Origin: Bacteriovoracaceae bacterium
Lineage (GTDB): Bacteria > Bdellovibrionota > UBA2394
DNA: 35,300 nt
Assembly (NCBI GenBank): GCA_028287765.1
Contig: JAQBPA010000029.1
Location: 1-35,300 of the forward strand
Direction of reading: 5' to 3'
In this document: one piece after another, positions 8,750 through 16,883 of the stretch
How the letters are laid out: each line of letters opens with the position of its first letter
Numbering within the stretch: the first letter of the stretch is position 1
The notes under the pieces: generated by a model
Databases searched by the model: none
Told to the model about the DNA's origin: nothing
What the model saw: only the letters and a program-made list of their open reading frames with translations
Program-made: the position numbers and the translations under genes

Positions 8750-8885
8750 TTTTTAACACCTCAGGGGTTTAAATTTTAAAAACCGTATATACACAGGAAC
8801 AATTTACGACTCGATCTCTGACATAACAATTGAACACAATTTCTTAAATCGAACTAATAAAGGAGACCTATTATTCAAAATCCAC

Positions 8886-9044
8886 TTAGGACGGATCTTC
8901 CGATTTTAATTTGAATTCCGGTTCCGGTCCGCCATTTCCATCTTTAACTGATACGACTTTACATTTGTAAGACGGATGGCTTTCGGCAAAACCATCTCTG
9001 CTAACTAAAGTAGCTATCGATAGAACCAATATTTCTATTTTCAT
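8886..9044 (-). CDS. Small exported peptide, 52 residues
   Basis: A short frame with a Shine-Dalgarno GGAG (complement of 9051-9054) six bases before its ATG. The first 20 residues (MKIEILVLSIATLVSRDGFA) look like a signal peptide. The mature part of about 32 residues has a single cysteine (YKCKVVSVKDGNGG) and an acidic, proline-containing end. It is otherwise isolated in a 500-bp gap. No family is recognised. Confidence 0.5.
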   Translation of the reverse strand: MKIEILVLSIATLVSRDGFAESHPSYKCKVVSVKDGNGGPEPEFKLKSEDPS

Positions 9045-9255
9045 AATGCTCTCCAATCTTTTCTTTTAAGAATGTTAAGTGTGAGAATCGGGAGAAGTCA
9101 ATCAAGCCTAATCTCACAATTTACATCAGAGATGTTCGTTCCAAAAAGAGCTCCTGATTAAACCAAACACGAATTTCCTTCAAAAACCCAATCGATTCGG
9201 CTAAGAAATCTTAAGTCTTTTAGGGGTAAAAAATTCAGGGTTTAAGGAGTTAGAT

Positions 9256-9636
9256 ATGTCAAAATTTTGCAGTTTATTTTCGTGCTTGGTAATAGTTCTG
9301 CTGCCGATCATTTCTTTTGCAACTGAAGATACAAAATTTGAGGGAGATTTATTAGATCAGACCATTCTCAGGATTGATTTTACAAAGGACAATGTTAAAG
9401 ACACGACTTTTAACTGCAAAGAACATAACTATTTTGGTTTTAGACCGGGAGGGATTGACGTGGGACCCATTCACGTTTTTCATTACCAAAATAAAGAGTA
9501 TCAATTTGGTACTGTCGAGAGTTGCGCTCAAACCCAAACTTTTTTTGAATATCTAAGTCAAAACCTTCGAAAGTCGGTCACCCTTACAATTGTTCAGGAA
9601 GCGAAATTTATTCAGCTCGTCGAGGTTAGAAAGTAG
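9256..9636 (+). CDS. Small exported protein, unknown
   Basis: 126 residues with a signal peptide (MSKFCSLFSCLVIVLLPIISFA). The mature domain is about 100 residues, with two cysteines (FNCKEH and ESCAQT) that could form a disulfide in the periplasm. AAGGAG lies 7 nt before the ATG, so the start is secure. It has no operon partners and no recognised family. Confidence 0.75.
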   Translation: MSKFCSLFSCLVIVLLPIISFATEDTKFEGDLLDQTILRIDFTKDNVKDTTFNCKEHNYFGFRPGGIDVGPIHVFHYQNKEYQFGTVESCAQTQTFFEYLSQNLRKSVTLTIVQEAKFIQLVEVRK

Positions 9637-9704
9637 ACTCGAGGTTACCGCAGGAACTAATGGAGTCTTTCATTGCCATGAACGACCCTTGCGGACTCTT
9701 TGGT

Positions 9705-10370
9705 TTACGGCTTTTTCTCTTCTCCCGACTTTTTATCGTCCGTTTCAGGAATCGATTTTTGGATATTCATATTCAAATCGTCGAGTAAATCGTCAGGCGT
9801 CTTTATCTCTTTTCCAGTGGAAGAAATCACTCCCTTTTCAAGGTCGTCGGCAGTTGATCGAAATCCTCTCGCCATGATGGACATTCGCGCTATCGCAAAT
9901 TCCAAATCGCTAGCTGGAACTTGCACTTCCTTCATTTTTGAGAGATCGATTTTCCATTTTCCGTCAATTTTATTTAAATAAAATGCAGGTTCATCTTCGC
10001 CTTGCTTTGTGAAGGTTGCTACGTTGCCATTGATCGATTCTTTACCAGCTTCAACGGGTTTCAAATCTCTTTTGCCCATATGAATAATTCTATCCGCTTC
10101 TTCCTTTCCAAATTTTTTCTCAATCAAGCCATGAAGTCGTTGCATTTGGTATACTGCAGTTGAATTCTCCGATACCAAATCGAATGCCTTTGGATCTACG
10201 AAAGTAACAACTTGCTTGAGGGCATTCGTGTCTCCGCTGTCTTTTGTTTTATAAAAAGAAAGAACCGCATTCTTTGGAGTCGAGAGGTCAGGCTCTACTG
10301 CAAAGAGCGGTTTCCCAGTTAAGAGAGAAGACAATATTATGGCTGCGGCTAAAAGATGATTCGATTTCAT
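9705..10370 (-). CDS. Exported protein, full-length paralogue of 827-1324
   Basis: 221 residues with a signal peptide (MKSNHLLAAAIILSSLLTG...FA). The early part (STPKNAVLSFYKTKDSGD, about 30-47) resembles the opening helix of NTF2-like/DUF4878-type domains, which begin with '...tPeeavraFy.Al..gD'. The strand pair EPAFYLNKIDGKWKID (about 130-145) fits the same fold. This is an inference. A linker and a lysine/glutamate-rich tail follow. AGGAA lies about 10 nt before the ATG. The truncated relative at 827-1324 shows that this family has been duplicated locally. Confidence 0.75.
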   Translation of the reverse strand: MKSNHLLAAAIILSSLLTGKPLFAVEPDLSTPKNAVLSFYKTKDSGDTNALKQVVTFVDPKAFDLVSENSTAVYQMQRLHGLIEKKFGKEEADRIIHMGKRDLKPVEAGKESINGNVATFTKQGEDEPAFYLNKIDGKWKIDLSKMKEVQVPASDLEFAIARMSIMARGFRSTADDLEKGVISSTGKEIKTPDDLLDDLNMNIQKSIPETDDKKSGEEKKP

Positions 10371-10507
10371 ATTATTTTTATTCCTATTTTTTCAGATGCA
10401 AGTTTTGTCTATATTAAAAACCTGCAAGGCTCAAAACGAACTTTGGTCGCTGGGCTAAGGTCCATCCTGCTGTTTTGCAAGGTCGGATAGATAACACGCC
10501 AAAGATT

Positions 10508-11317
10508 ATGTGTGGCCGATTTTTATTCTTTTTCGTCGTAGAGGTATTGGCGATTCAAAATGCAGTCGCCGATACTCGAGAACTGCTTGAGTCAGGGTAT
10601 TCATATTGGTCCTATTGGAAAGGAAGACAAAATACGACATTGCCCAAAACTTTAGATGGATTTTTAAATTCGAGAATAGGAATTACTTTTCCTTTCCATG
10701 GATTAACGTCCTTTTATAGAAGACTTGGAGAATCTCAAGACCCACTCGTTCGTAAATTTCTTCGGTCTCGCTGGGTTTGGGGCTTCAAAGGGAATTTTTT
10801 AATCGAAGATGAAAATTCTTACGAATTACTTTCGGCTCTTGTACGAACAGCAACGGAGCCAGAACGAAAACAAATAGTGCGCGTATTATTTCTCACTCCA
10901 GCGAATCCTCTCATTAATGGCATAAAAAATGGCATAAAAAACGCGATGATTGGCACGGGACGCATCACGTTCACGGGTCTTGCTGTGGAACGCGCCGCAA
11001 CGCATACTCATTTTATCTCATCACTCATTAAGAGCGATCCAACTCATTTCCTCTTCATCTCAGGAGCTATGGCTGCATTTGATTTTGGATTTAAAATACT
11101 TTATATTCTTCCTCTCTTAATACCCACTTCACAAAACTCGACCGGTGAATTTTCACGCAGAGAAAGTTATGGCGCAACGTTTAGAATTAAAATGGCAGCA
11201 CAGATTAAAGATCCGGAGGAACGCAAAATATATCTGGAAACTGGAAAACGATATCCGCTCAAAACGAGAATGAAGAGTATCTGCCGAGAGATTCTGTCGT
11301 TAATACCTAGATTTTGA
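10508..11317 (+). CDS. Exported or membrane protein, unknown
   Basis: A frame opens at a TTG (10475), but the signal-type segment starts at the ATG at 10508 (MCGRFLFFFVVEVLAIQ...VA), giving 269 residues. One further hydrophobic helix lies near residues 190-210 (AAFDFGFKILYILPLLIP). A 12-bp tandem duplication (AATGGCATAAAA twice, 10916-10939) encodes NGIKNGIK. The tail is basic. No family is recognised, and the ribosome binding site is weak. Confidence 0.6.
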   Translation: MCGRFLFFFVVEVLAIQNAVADTRELLESGYSYWSYWKGRQNTTLPKTLDGFLNSRIGITFPFHGLTSFYRRLGESQDPLVRKFLRSRWVWGFKGNFLIEDENSYELLSALVRTATEPERKQIVRVLFLTPANPLINGIKNGIKNAMIGTGRITFTGLAVERAATHTHFISSLIKSDPTHFLFISGAMAAFDFGFKILYILPLLIPTSQNSTGEFSRRESYGATFRIKMAAQIKDPEERKIYLETGKRYPLKTRMKSICREILSLIPRF

Positions 11318-11482
11318 ATTCTTTGCGTCGTCACGCCACTATATTCTTGAATGTAGAATATTCTAATGCAATGGAAGTCGATTTCCTTTTCCCCTTCTTG
11401 GCTTTCACCATCAGTTATTTATTAAACTCTGTTCTTTGATTGAAATTTTGTGAATAAATTTATGCGGCTTTAGATAATTTAA
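11318..11482. other. Non-coding gap
   Basis: No gene, hairpin or promoter match stands out. A short frame encoding a hydrophobic peptide (MEVDFLFPFLAF...) lacks a ribosome binding site and is not called. Confidence 0.3.
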
Positions 11483-11734
11483 TGCAGCCTCGATGGAAAA
11501 TGTGTTCCCTTCGCAGACTTTATTTCTGTCGATGCTTTTCAAAATAATTCAGCTCTGCAACCACTTTTGGTGGACCATTCCAATGTGGGAAAAATCCCAG
11601 AAGTAGCGTCTACTCTGAATCTTGCATTTCAAGGCTCAAACGACTACCTCAGACTCACAATGAATGGTACGAGTTGCGTCATCCATGGAGAGCCTTTCAT
11701 TGCCATGTCGTCTAAATACAATGCTTCAGTATGA
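11483..11734 (+). pseudogene. Start-less exported-type ORF ending in an ATGA overlap
   Basis: An 83-codon open frame with convincing protein composition: SLDGKCVPFADFISVDAF near the start and GTSCVIHGEPFIAM near the end, with two cysteines. A stop closes the frame just before 11483. No ATG, GTG or TTG occurs until deep inside, so the 5' part appears lost. Its TGA (11732-11734) overlaps the ATG of the next gene (11731), the classical arrangement of co-translated genes. The pair was therefore probably once an operon. Confidence 0.5.
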
Positions 11735-12168
11735 AACAAATCGGTTCAGTTATTTTCATTTTGATATCCGTTCTCGCATTCGTTTGCTGTGGAAATGATA
11801 GCAATGCTTCAAGTGAAAGCATTGCTCGATTTGCGGTTTCTCACGGATTTGACGGTGATTATTACGAAACAAATGCCTCTTGCGATTTAGCAGATTCGCA
11901 AATTCTGGCTGCGAGGACAGGTCTGCTCATTCATTTTGCTAGAAACAATATAAAAACTTACCCCGCAGATTCGTGCACAATTGCCTACAATATTACCGAT
12001 CTTACTGAGAACCATATCTCTTCTAAATTTTATAAGGCTGAGAGGGCCTGCGTTGATTTGGAAACTCGTCTTCTCGATTTTATGAATGGGACCTACTCTC
12101 TTTCAAACTCAATCTTGCGCGTTGGTCTCGGCGGCTCAGATTGTAAAACTTTAATCCGAAAATCATAA
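11731..12168 (+). CDS. Exported cysteine-containing protein or lipoprotein
   Basis: 145 residues. The hydrophobic start MKQIGSVIFILISVLAFVCCGND ends in a double cysteine. This could be an imperfect lipobox (F-V-C-C) or a Sec signal peptide. The mature part contains four more cysteines (ASCDLA, DSCTIA, RACVDL, SDCKTL), which suggests two disulfides and periplasmic or surface location. There is no ribosome binding site upstream. Translation may have depended on the overlapping frame 11483-11734 through the ATGA junction, so expression is doubtful now that the upstream frame has no start. Confidence 0.6.
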   Translation: MKQIGSVIFILISVLAFVCCGNDSNASSESIARFAVSHGFDGDYYETNASCDLADSQILAARTGLLIHFARNNIKTYPADSCTIAYNITDLTENHISSKFYKAERACVDLETRLLDFMNGTYSLSNSILRVGLGGSDCKTLIRKS

Positions 12169-12194
12169 GAACAGTGTTTAATAATGAGTTTGGA

Positions 12195-12935
12195 TTAAAA
12201 GATCTCTAATAATAATTCCGATTTTTGTTCTAGGAGCTTGATCTTTAGTCTTTTCTCTGGAGCTGTTGCTTGTGCAATGGTGATGCTTTTCGCTTCAGGA
12301 TTAAAAAAGATCCAGCCTTCTTGCTTCAAAGTGGATCGATACCCATCGATGAGACGCTCACTTTTAATTGTAATTCTACCCTGCTTGCCGTGACCAAGTT
12401 CTTTAAGTCTATTAAAATTACCTAAGGCAGTCCCGGGATTTTCTGAAAAATCAATTTGAGCAGACATTTTTTTTGCCGATTTATAAAACGCAGAGTTTGC
12501 CGTTGCGGCCTTAGCGCGAAAGCGAAGATTGAAGGCGTAATATCTAAGATCGTTATTTTTTTCCCAAGCGTCATACAAACTCAACTTCTCAATTTCACCC
12601 GTTGGAGTCCGCAGAGAAATGCGATCTTTTGTTAGTTCAACTAAAATACCGTAAAGGAATTTATCGGGAGTGTCGGAAACCGCACCCACATAGTCATCAC
12701 TTCTATAATCAAATACTCGTCTAACCAAAACGATCTTATTAAGAAAAGCCTGATCAGTGGAATTGCCAAGCAATTCATAAGAGCCCTTGCTTGCTCTAAT
12801 TCCTTTGGTAATTTTAAATAGGAGCTCTTGGCAAAATCCGCCAATGGGCATCGCATTCACTCGACATGGAAGAATTACAACCGAAGCAAAAAAAATGAAA
12901 TGACAAAAAGATAATCCAACTTTTTTAAAACCCAT
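12195..12935 (-). CDS. Exported protein, unknown
   Basis: The ATG at 12935 is preferred over the longer frame because the signal peptide (MGFKKVGLSFCHFIFFASVV...VNA) begins there and AGAAGGG lies upstream. This gives 246 residues. An early mature cysteine (GGFCQELLFKITKG) is followed by a region of alternating strands (FLYGILVELTKDRISLRTPT). That region looks like the small barrel-type stretch of the exported protein at 28839-30200 (LFRGKFTHVKADHIYFKD); the likeness is weak. No catalytic motif was recognised. Confidence 0.7.
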   Translation of the reverse strand: MGFKKVGLSFCHFIFFASVVILPCRVNAMPIGGFCQELLFKITKGIRASKGSYELLGNSTDQAFLNKIVLVRRVFDYRSDDYVGAVSDTPDKFLYGILVELTKDRISLRTPTGEIEKLSLYDAWEKNNDLRYYAFNLRFRAKAATANSAFYKSAKKMSAQIDFSENPGTALGNFNRLKELGHGKQGRITIKSERLIDGYRSTLKQEGWIFFNPEAKSITIAQATAPEKRLKIKLLEQKSELLLEIF

Positions 12936-13036
12936 CACACCGACCCTTCTATATATATATGAGAGATTGATAGTACATTCGATTTTGCCCCACAAGTCAT
13001 TTTCGTGGTGGTTGTAGCGCGGTTTTGAACAAATTC

Positions 13037-13405
13037 TTAGAAGAAAACTAAGTATCTCGTTTCACCTGTGGGAACTTTTCGGACCTGAACCGAGATTTTT
13101 CCGCTTACAGAAACAACTATACCAGTGGGCTCTTCGCTTGCGTCGATTGAAACTTTGGCAGGTAGACCAGAATTTTTGTAGAAAAAATAATCTCGCGAAC
13201 CATCTCCATTAAGATAGCCTATGAGTTTTAGTCCGCCGTCTTGAATCATCAACTGCTCTTTAGGCGCGACAGTTATATTGTGATTAATCAAAGCTACTTG
13301 TGGTGCACAGTCGGCGAGTCCTGATTCTTTGTTAGCACTGGCCATATTAGGCAGCAAAGCTCCTGTGCCCATAGCCGTTAAAAGAAATATAAAACGAAAA
13401 GTCAT
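13037..13405 (-). CDS. Small exported beta-rich protein
   Basis: 122 residues with a signal peptide (MTFRFIFLLTAMGTGALLP...ASA) and a mature domain of about 98 residues. That domain has one cysteine and predominantly beta-type sequence ending in YLVFF. GAGGAG is present but about 20 nt from the ATG, so the ribosome binding site is unusual. It lies downstream of 12195-12935 in map order on the same strand but is separated by about 100 bp. Function unknown. Confidence 0.7.
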   Translation of the reverse strand: MTFRFIFLLTAMGTGALLPNMASANKESGLADCAPQVALINHNITVAPKEQLMIQDGGLKLIGYLNGDGSRDYFFYKNSGLPAKVSIDASEEPTGIVVSVSGKISVQVRKVPTGETRYLVFF

Positions 13406-13494
13406 TTAAGTTGGTTAGCAGACTCCTCTAAATTTCAAAAGAAAAGGCTCATCACTCACATCACGAAGTCGCATGCGACATTTCAAAATGTGCA

Positions 13495-15618
13495 TCACTC
13501 CTGCTTAACGAGAGTCTCTGCATCCATGAAAGGTTCAAAGCCTTGAAGAATCTGATGAGTGAGCATCGAAACAGCATTCACACCATTTTCAGTATAAAAT
13601 ATACTTCTCCAATTGCTCGATTCTAGATACCCCTCGACGGCATCCTGGAATAACAACATCTCGCCGCCGTATTCTCGAACGGTGATGGATGCAAGTTTTC
13701 CGCTTCCATCAATTCGCATTTTGTAGCCGACGTGCACAATGTCGCCCCATAAAACACGCAACTCAGGATTGGCTTCAACCAGTTGTCGAATCACATACCC
13801 GTGATTTGACCCCGTTGGGTCCCAAGCTAAAATGAGAAATTCGTTGTTTATGTGAAAAATAGTATATTTCAAAGTGGATTTGTCTTCTGCTTCAAGAGTG
13901 ATATTTTTAAAAATATCTTTTATCGGATGGACGGCATCCTTCAACCCTTCGGGAATTTTAATACTCAAATTACCGGATGTTAAATCGGAAAATTTAATAT
14001 TTTTTTCAACCTTTGCTATCGCAATTCTTTCAATATTTGTGTTCTGTTTTTCATGAGCGGTCTCAATTTCCGTTTCTGAGAGAATCTGAAAAGGAAAAGA
14101 TGTATCACTAGCGGCGGAAGGTACAAGCAATCGCCATTCTTTATATGCCGTGGATTCTCTATTAATATGGAACTCTCCAGTAATTTCATCGATCGTGATG
14201 ATGGCATCTCGTGCGGGTCCTGGCTTAGGTTTCAAAAGTTGATTTAATTCAGAGGAGGCGATTTTATGCAGTGTATGGCCTTTAAATTGTTCCAACTGCC
14301 GCCATTCCATGCCGGAAATAGCTAAATGAGCATCATCAAAAACATTGAGCTCATTTCGTAATCGATCGAGTAACGCACGAAGCGATTGGACTCCATGCAA
14401 CGCCGGTTCTTTTAAGAATCCATCGTCATCAATACTTACAAATTGAAATTCCGGAATCGCAGATGATTCGAACACAAAACTCAACGAGCCCCCGAACAGA
14501 AGGAGTGTTCCTGGATATTGCTTCGAAATTAAATTGAACGCGTATTGATGCAATCTCTCCGAACTCTTCGGAAAGAAGATCATCTCCATATTCAAGTCAG
14601 GTCTTTTGAATGCGATGTATCCGACGGAAGGACCTTTATGGCCTCTTTGCGTGAGTTTTGCTTTTAATTCTTCGTTGTAAGGAAGTTGAATGATTTGTGC
14701 AGAAGTAAGTAGACCAAGCCTGCGCATTTCGTCATTGAAGACAATCGGTGCTAGATTCATGGTGGCGTCGAATGATCGTTCGTCTTCGCCATAGCTGTTT
14801 CCCCAATCTGCCAACAGCTGAACTCTCGCATGACGATCTATATTGAAAGACTTTTTTACAGCTATGAGCATCGGACCGAGCGAGTCCTCAGATTTAACAA
14901 AATGATCCTTCAGCCATGCCCCGTTTCCGAGATTCAAATGAACGATCGAAAAAGAACCATCTGGAAATTTTTTTGCTTTAAAACTGATGGATCCCGAAAA
15001 AATGACCTTACTATTCGGATTCGCGCTTGAAATTAAATTTCTCGCACGCTGATGGGTCATCCCATTACCCTCATTAAAAAAAATAAAAGGATGGTCCGGA
15101 ACACCTTCGATATAAACATATTCGCTTTTACCAAGTTCGATTTGATCATCCGGAGATGCATTTTTTTCTGAAACTTTTTGTGTCCATCTGCCGATCATGT
15201 CTGTCGTGCTTAGAAATTGTGCATCTATATTTTTAACGGATGCGATCGTCCATTCCGACGGTTCAGTCTTTTCGCTATCCGACGTAACGATTTTATTTAA
15301 AGTGGCCTCAGCTTCTGCAGCAACTGCAGACTGCATTGCGATGGCATCGCGCACTTCACCTTTTTTTAGATAATTAAATGCAAAGGCCGTATCTGGTATC
15401 CATGAAGGTGTCCGCTCGCGCCAGTAGGCAAATGCTTTAGATCCAACAGGATTCGACGGAATCCCACCGGATCCAAATCGAATTTTCACATGAGAGTAGT
15501 ATTTGGAAACCACTGCGCCAATCGTGCCTAAGTACTCCTCACATTCAGCACTCCGACATTCTAAATTCGATGAAAATGATATTGCAAAAAAAGCAAATAA
15601 AAACCCCTTAAAGCTCAT
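13495..15618 (-). CDS. Large exported protein with a threefold repeated module
   Basis: 707 residues with a signal peptide (MSFKGFLFAFFAISFSSNLE) and an early mature cysteine (AECEEYL). Three stretches share one pattern: hydrophobic strand, small loop, His plus helix, 'P..(k/l)(v/l)(i/l)..G(s/d)(i/l)', two strands. They are residues about 177-233 (HPFIFFNEGNG...KVIFSGSISF), 344-402 (MEMIFFPKSSE...TLLLFGGSLSF) and 592-653 (EFLILAWDPTG...RVLWGDIVHV). Each copy keeps a histidine (THQRARNLI, LHQYAFNLI, NHGYVIRQL). The first two are followed by a similar helix leading to a tryptophan (LLADW, ISGMEW). GAGG lies 6 nt before the ATG. I know of no matching family. The fold may be a repeated nucleotide- or ligand-binding-like alpha/beta module, which is inference only. 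Confidence 0.75.
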   Translation of the reverse strand: MSFKGFLFAFFAISFSSNLECRSAECEEYLGTIGAVVSKYYSHVKIRFGSGGIPSNPVGSKAFAYWRERTPSWIPDTAFAFNYLKKGEVRDAIAMQSAVAAEAEATLNKIVTSDSEKTEPSEWTIASVKNIDAQFLSTTDMIGRWTQKVSEKNASPDDQIELGKSEYVYIEGVPDHPFIFFNEGNGMTHQRARNLISSANPNSKVIFSGSISFKAKKFPDGSFSIVHLNLGNGAWLKDHFVKSEDSLGPMLIAVKKSFNIDRHARVQLLADWGNSYGEDERSFDATMNLAPIVFNDEMRRLGLLTSAQIIQLPYNEELKAKLTQRGHKGPSVGYIAFKRPDLNMEMIFFPKSSERLHQYAFNLISKQYPGTLLLFGGSLSFVFESSAIPEFQFVSIDDDGFLKEPALHGVQSLRALLDRLRNELNVFDDAHLAISGMEWRQLEQFKGHTLHKIASSELNQLLKPKPGPARDAIITIDEITGEFHINRESTAYKEWRLLVPSAASDTSFPFQILSETEIETAHEKQNTNIERIAIAKVEKNIKFSDLTSGNLSIKIPEGLKDAVHPIKDIFKNITLEAEDKSTLKYTIFHINNEFLILAWDPTGSNHGYVIRQLVEANPELRVLWGDIVHVGYKMRIDGSGKLASITVREYGGEMLLFQDAVEGYLESSNWRSIFYTENGVNAVSMLTHQILQGFEPFMDAETLVKQE

Positions 15619-15817
15619 TACAAGCCTCTACAAGTTCCGATTTAGCCGGTCAACTTTTTATGCCCATGGGGGCTCAGGTGATTTTGGGCAACTTCTTATA
15701 GTTGTTTTAGGTACTTCACGAAAAAAACTGACTCAAAATTTGAGGACAAAATATCGACGTTTGGATGTTCCAATACTATGAATTTTTGAATAAGAATCCT
15801 TCGTTTTTAGCCTAATC

Positions 15818-15833
15818 TGGCATAAGAATTGCT
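15818..15833 (+). promoter_or_regulatory. Predicted sigma-54 promoter for 15856-16659
   Basis: TGGCATAAGAATTGCT matches the -24/-12 consensus TGGCAYR-N4-TTGCW with exact spacing. The expected start of transcription is about 15844, 12 nt before the ATG. Confidence 0.7.
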
Positions 15834-15855
15834 TCATATTCCTTAAGGTCTAGCT

Positions 15856-16659
15856 ATGACGAAATTAACAAAATTCACACTCATTTTTCTAACATCGTTT
15901 GCAGCATTCACGTCGGCTGTCATCCATGATATTAAGGCCACGAGTTGTTCAGACTATCTGCATCTTCTCTCAAATCCCAGCCTAAGGATTTCCGCGACCT
16001 TATCACCAGAGATTCAGAAAGTTTTCGAGGAATACATTGAGGACGTAAAAAAAGAGCTTACACTACATCAGCAAAAATTTTTGCTAAATGCCATTTCTAA
16101 TATTCAAAAGATAAAATTCGATCTTAAGAAATCTGAGGCAGCCCACGTTACTCAGCTCACTCGACAGATAAAACTCAGTGAGCCATTCGATAATACAGAT
16201 CTGGGAATTATTCTTTTAGTGCACGAAATCTCTCATTTAAAGGACTTATTAGTTCAGGGTCGATTAAATATGACTGTCAAAAAGTGGTTTTTTTTCCATA
16301 AAGATCAGTTACTCGAAAATGAAAGGCGAGCTTTCTCGGCCGAATACGATTTCATCCGAAAAGTTTTTACAAAGGACGATATTGAAATCCTTGATACCTA
16401 TTGGAAGCAGAGAATGGAAAGAGAGAATATATCAGTGATAGACTTGCTTGATAAAAATGACTGGGACTTTTCTTATTCTGCTATTTTGCAGAATAAAATA
16501 TCTTCAGCATTAAAATCATCCAAAAATCAGTACGTCGAAGCCAATGCCCAGCGGTACCAATCGAAACAAGCGCAGATTAAGATTTATGGCGCTGTTATAT
16601 TGGTCGGCGTTCCAGTGGTCGGATTCAATCTTTATAAGCTTTTGTCTCATTTCTTTTAA
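15856..16659 (+). CDS. Exported, C-terminally membrane-anchored putative HExxH metallopeptidase
   Basis: 267 residues. The signal peptide (MTKLTKFTLIFLTSFAAFTS) is followed by an early mature cysteine (TSCSDYL). A helical region leads to HEISH (123-127) within IILLVHEISHLKD, the zinc-binding helix of gluzincin-type peptidases. The likely third ligand is a glutamate in NERRAFSAE (155-163), as in M48-like enzymes. A single C-terminal membrane helix (about 241-263) would anchor it with the catalytic domain in the periplasm. It is driven by a predicted sigma-54 promoter at 15818-15833, with AAGG as a weak ribosome binding site. The substrate is unknown. The family level (M48-like) is inference; the HExxH motif is seen. 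Confidence 0.75.
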   Translation: MTKLTKFTLIFLTSFAAFTSAVIHDIKATSCSDYLHLLSNPSLRISATLSPEIQKVFEEYIEDVKKELTLHQQKFLLNAISNIQKIKFDLKKSEAAHVTQLTRQIKLSEPFDNTDLGIILLVHEISHLKDLLVQGRLNMTVKKWFFFHKDQLLENERRAFSAEYDFIRKVFTKDDIEILDTYWKQRMERENISVIDLLDKNDWDFSYSAILQNKISSALKSSKNQYVEANAQRYQSKQAQIKIYGAVILVGVPVVGFNLYKLLSHFF

Positions 16660-16664
16660 AGTCT

Positions 16665-16714
16665 ATTCATTTGCTTTTTGTATTCGTCGATTTTTTGCCA
16701 TCTCCGATTCAATT
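16665..16714 (-). pseudogene. 50-bp copy of the 3' end of gene 19622-20269
   Basis: The segment matches 19620-19670 at 48 of 51 aligned positions, with two substitutions and one single-base gap. It reads IESEMAKNRRIQK where the intact gene reads IESEMAKKSTNTK, because the gap shifts the frame. Slightly upstream, LKTL resembles LKKL. It is the last trace of a second copy of that gene. Confidence 0.65.
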
Positions 16715-16883
16715 AGCGTCTTCAGTCATGGGATCAACATAGAAATCACTCTCATGGCGGGTTATATCGTTCTCATGGGACATGGAAGTGATGCTCTTAA
16801 GGCCGCGCAGAAGAGCCCGATACCAGTTTTCTTAAGGCATTTAACAAAAAAACAGAGGGTTGAATTCCAATTCCGATTTTCGT

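Noticed and set aside
9664-11706. Repeat TTTCATTGCCATG at about 9669 and 11697
   Set aside because: Only 13 bases long, with several such matches expected by chance in 35 kb; flanks do not align.
15655-15675. GGGCATAAAAAGTTGAC-type match (minus strand) as a sigma-54 promoter of 13495-15618
   Set aside because: The -12 element reads TTGA and is shifted by one base.
2704-15736. Shared 16-mer AAAAAAACTGACTCAA (2704-2719 minus, 15721-15736 plus)
   Set aside because: Nearly half is an A-run and flanks do not align, so it is probably chance.
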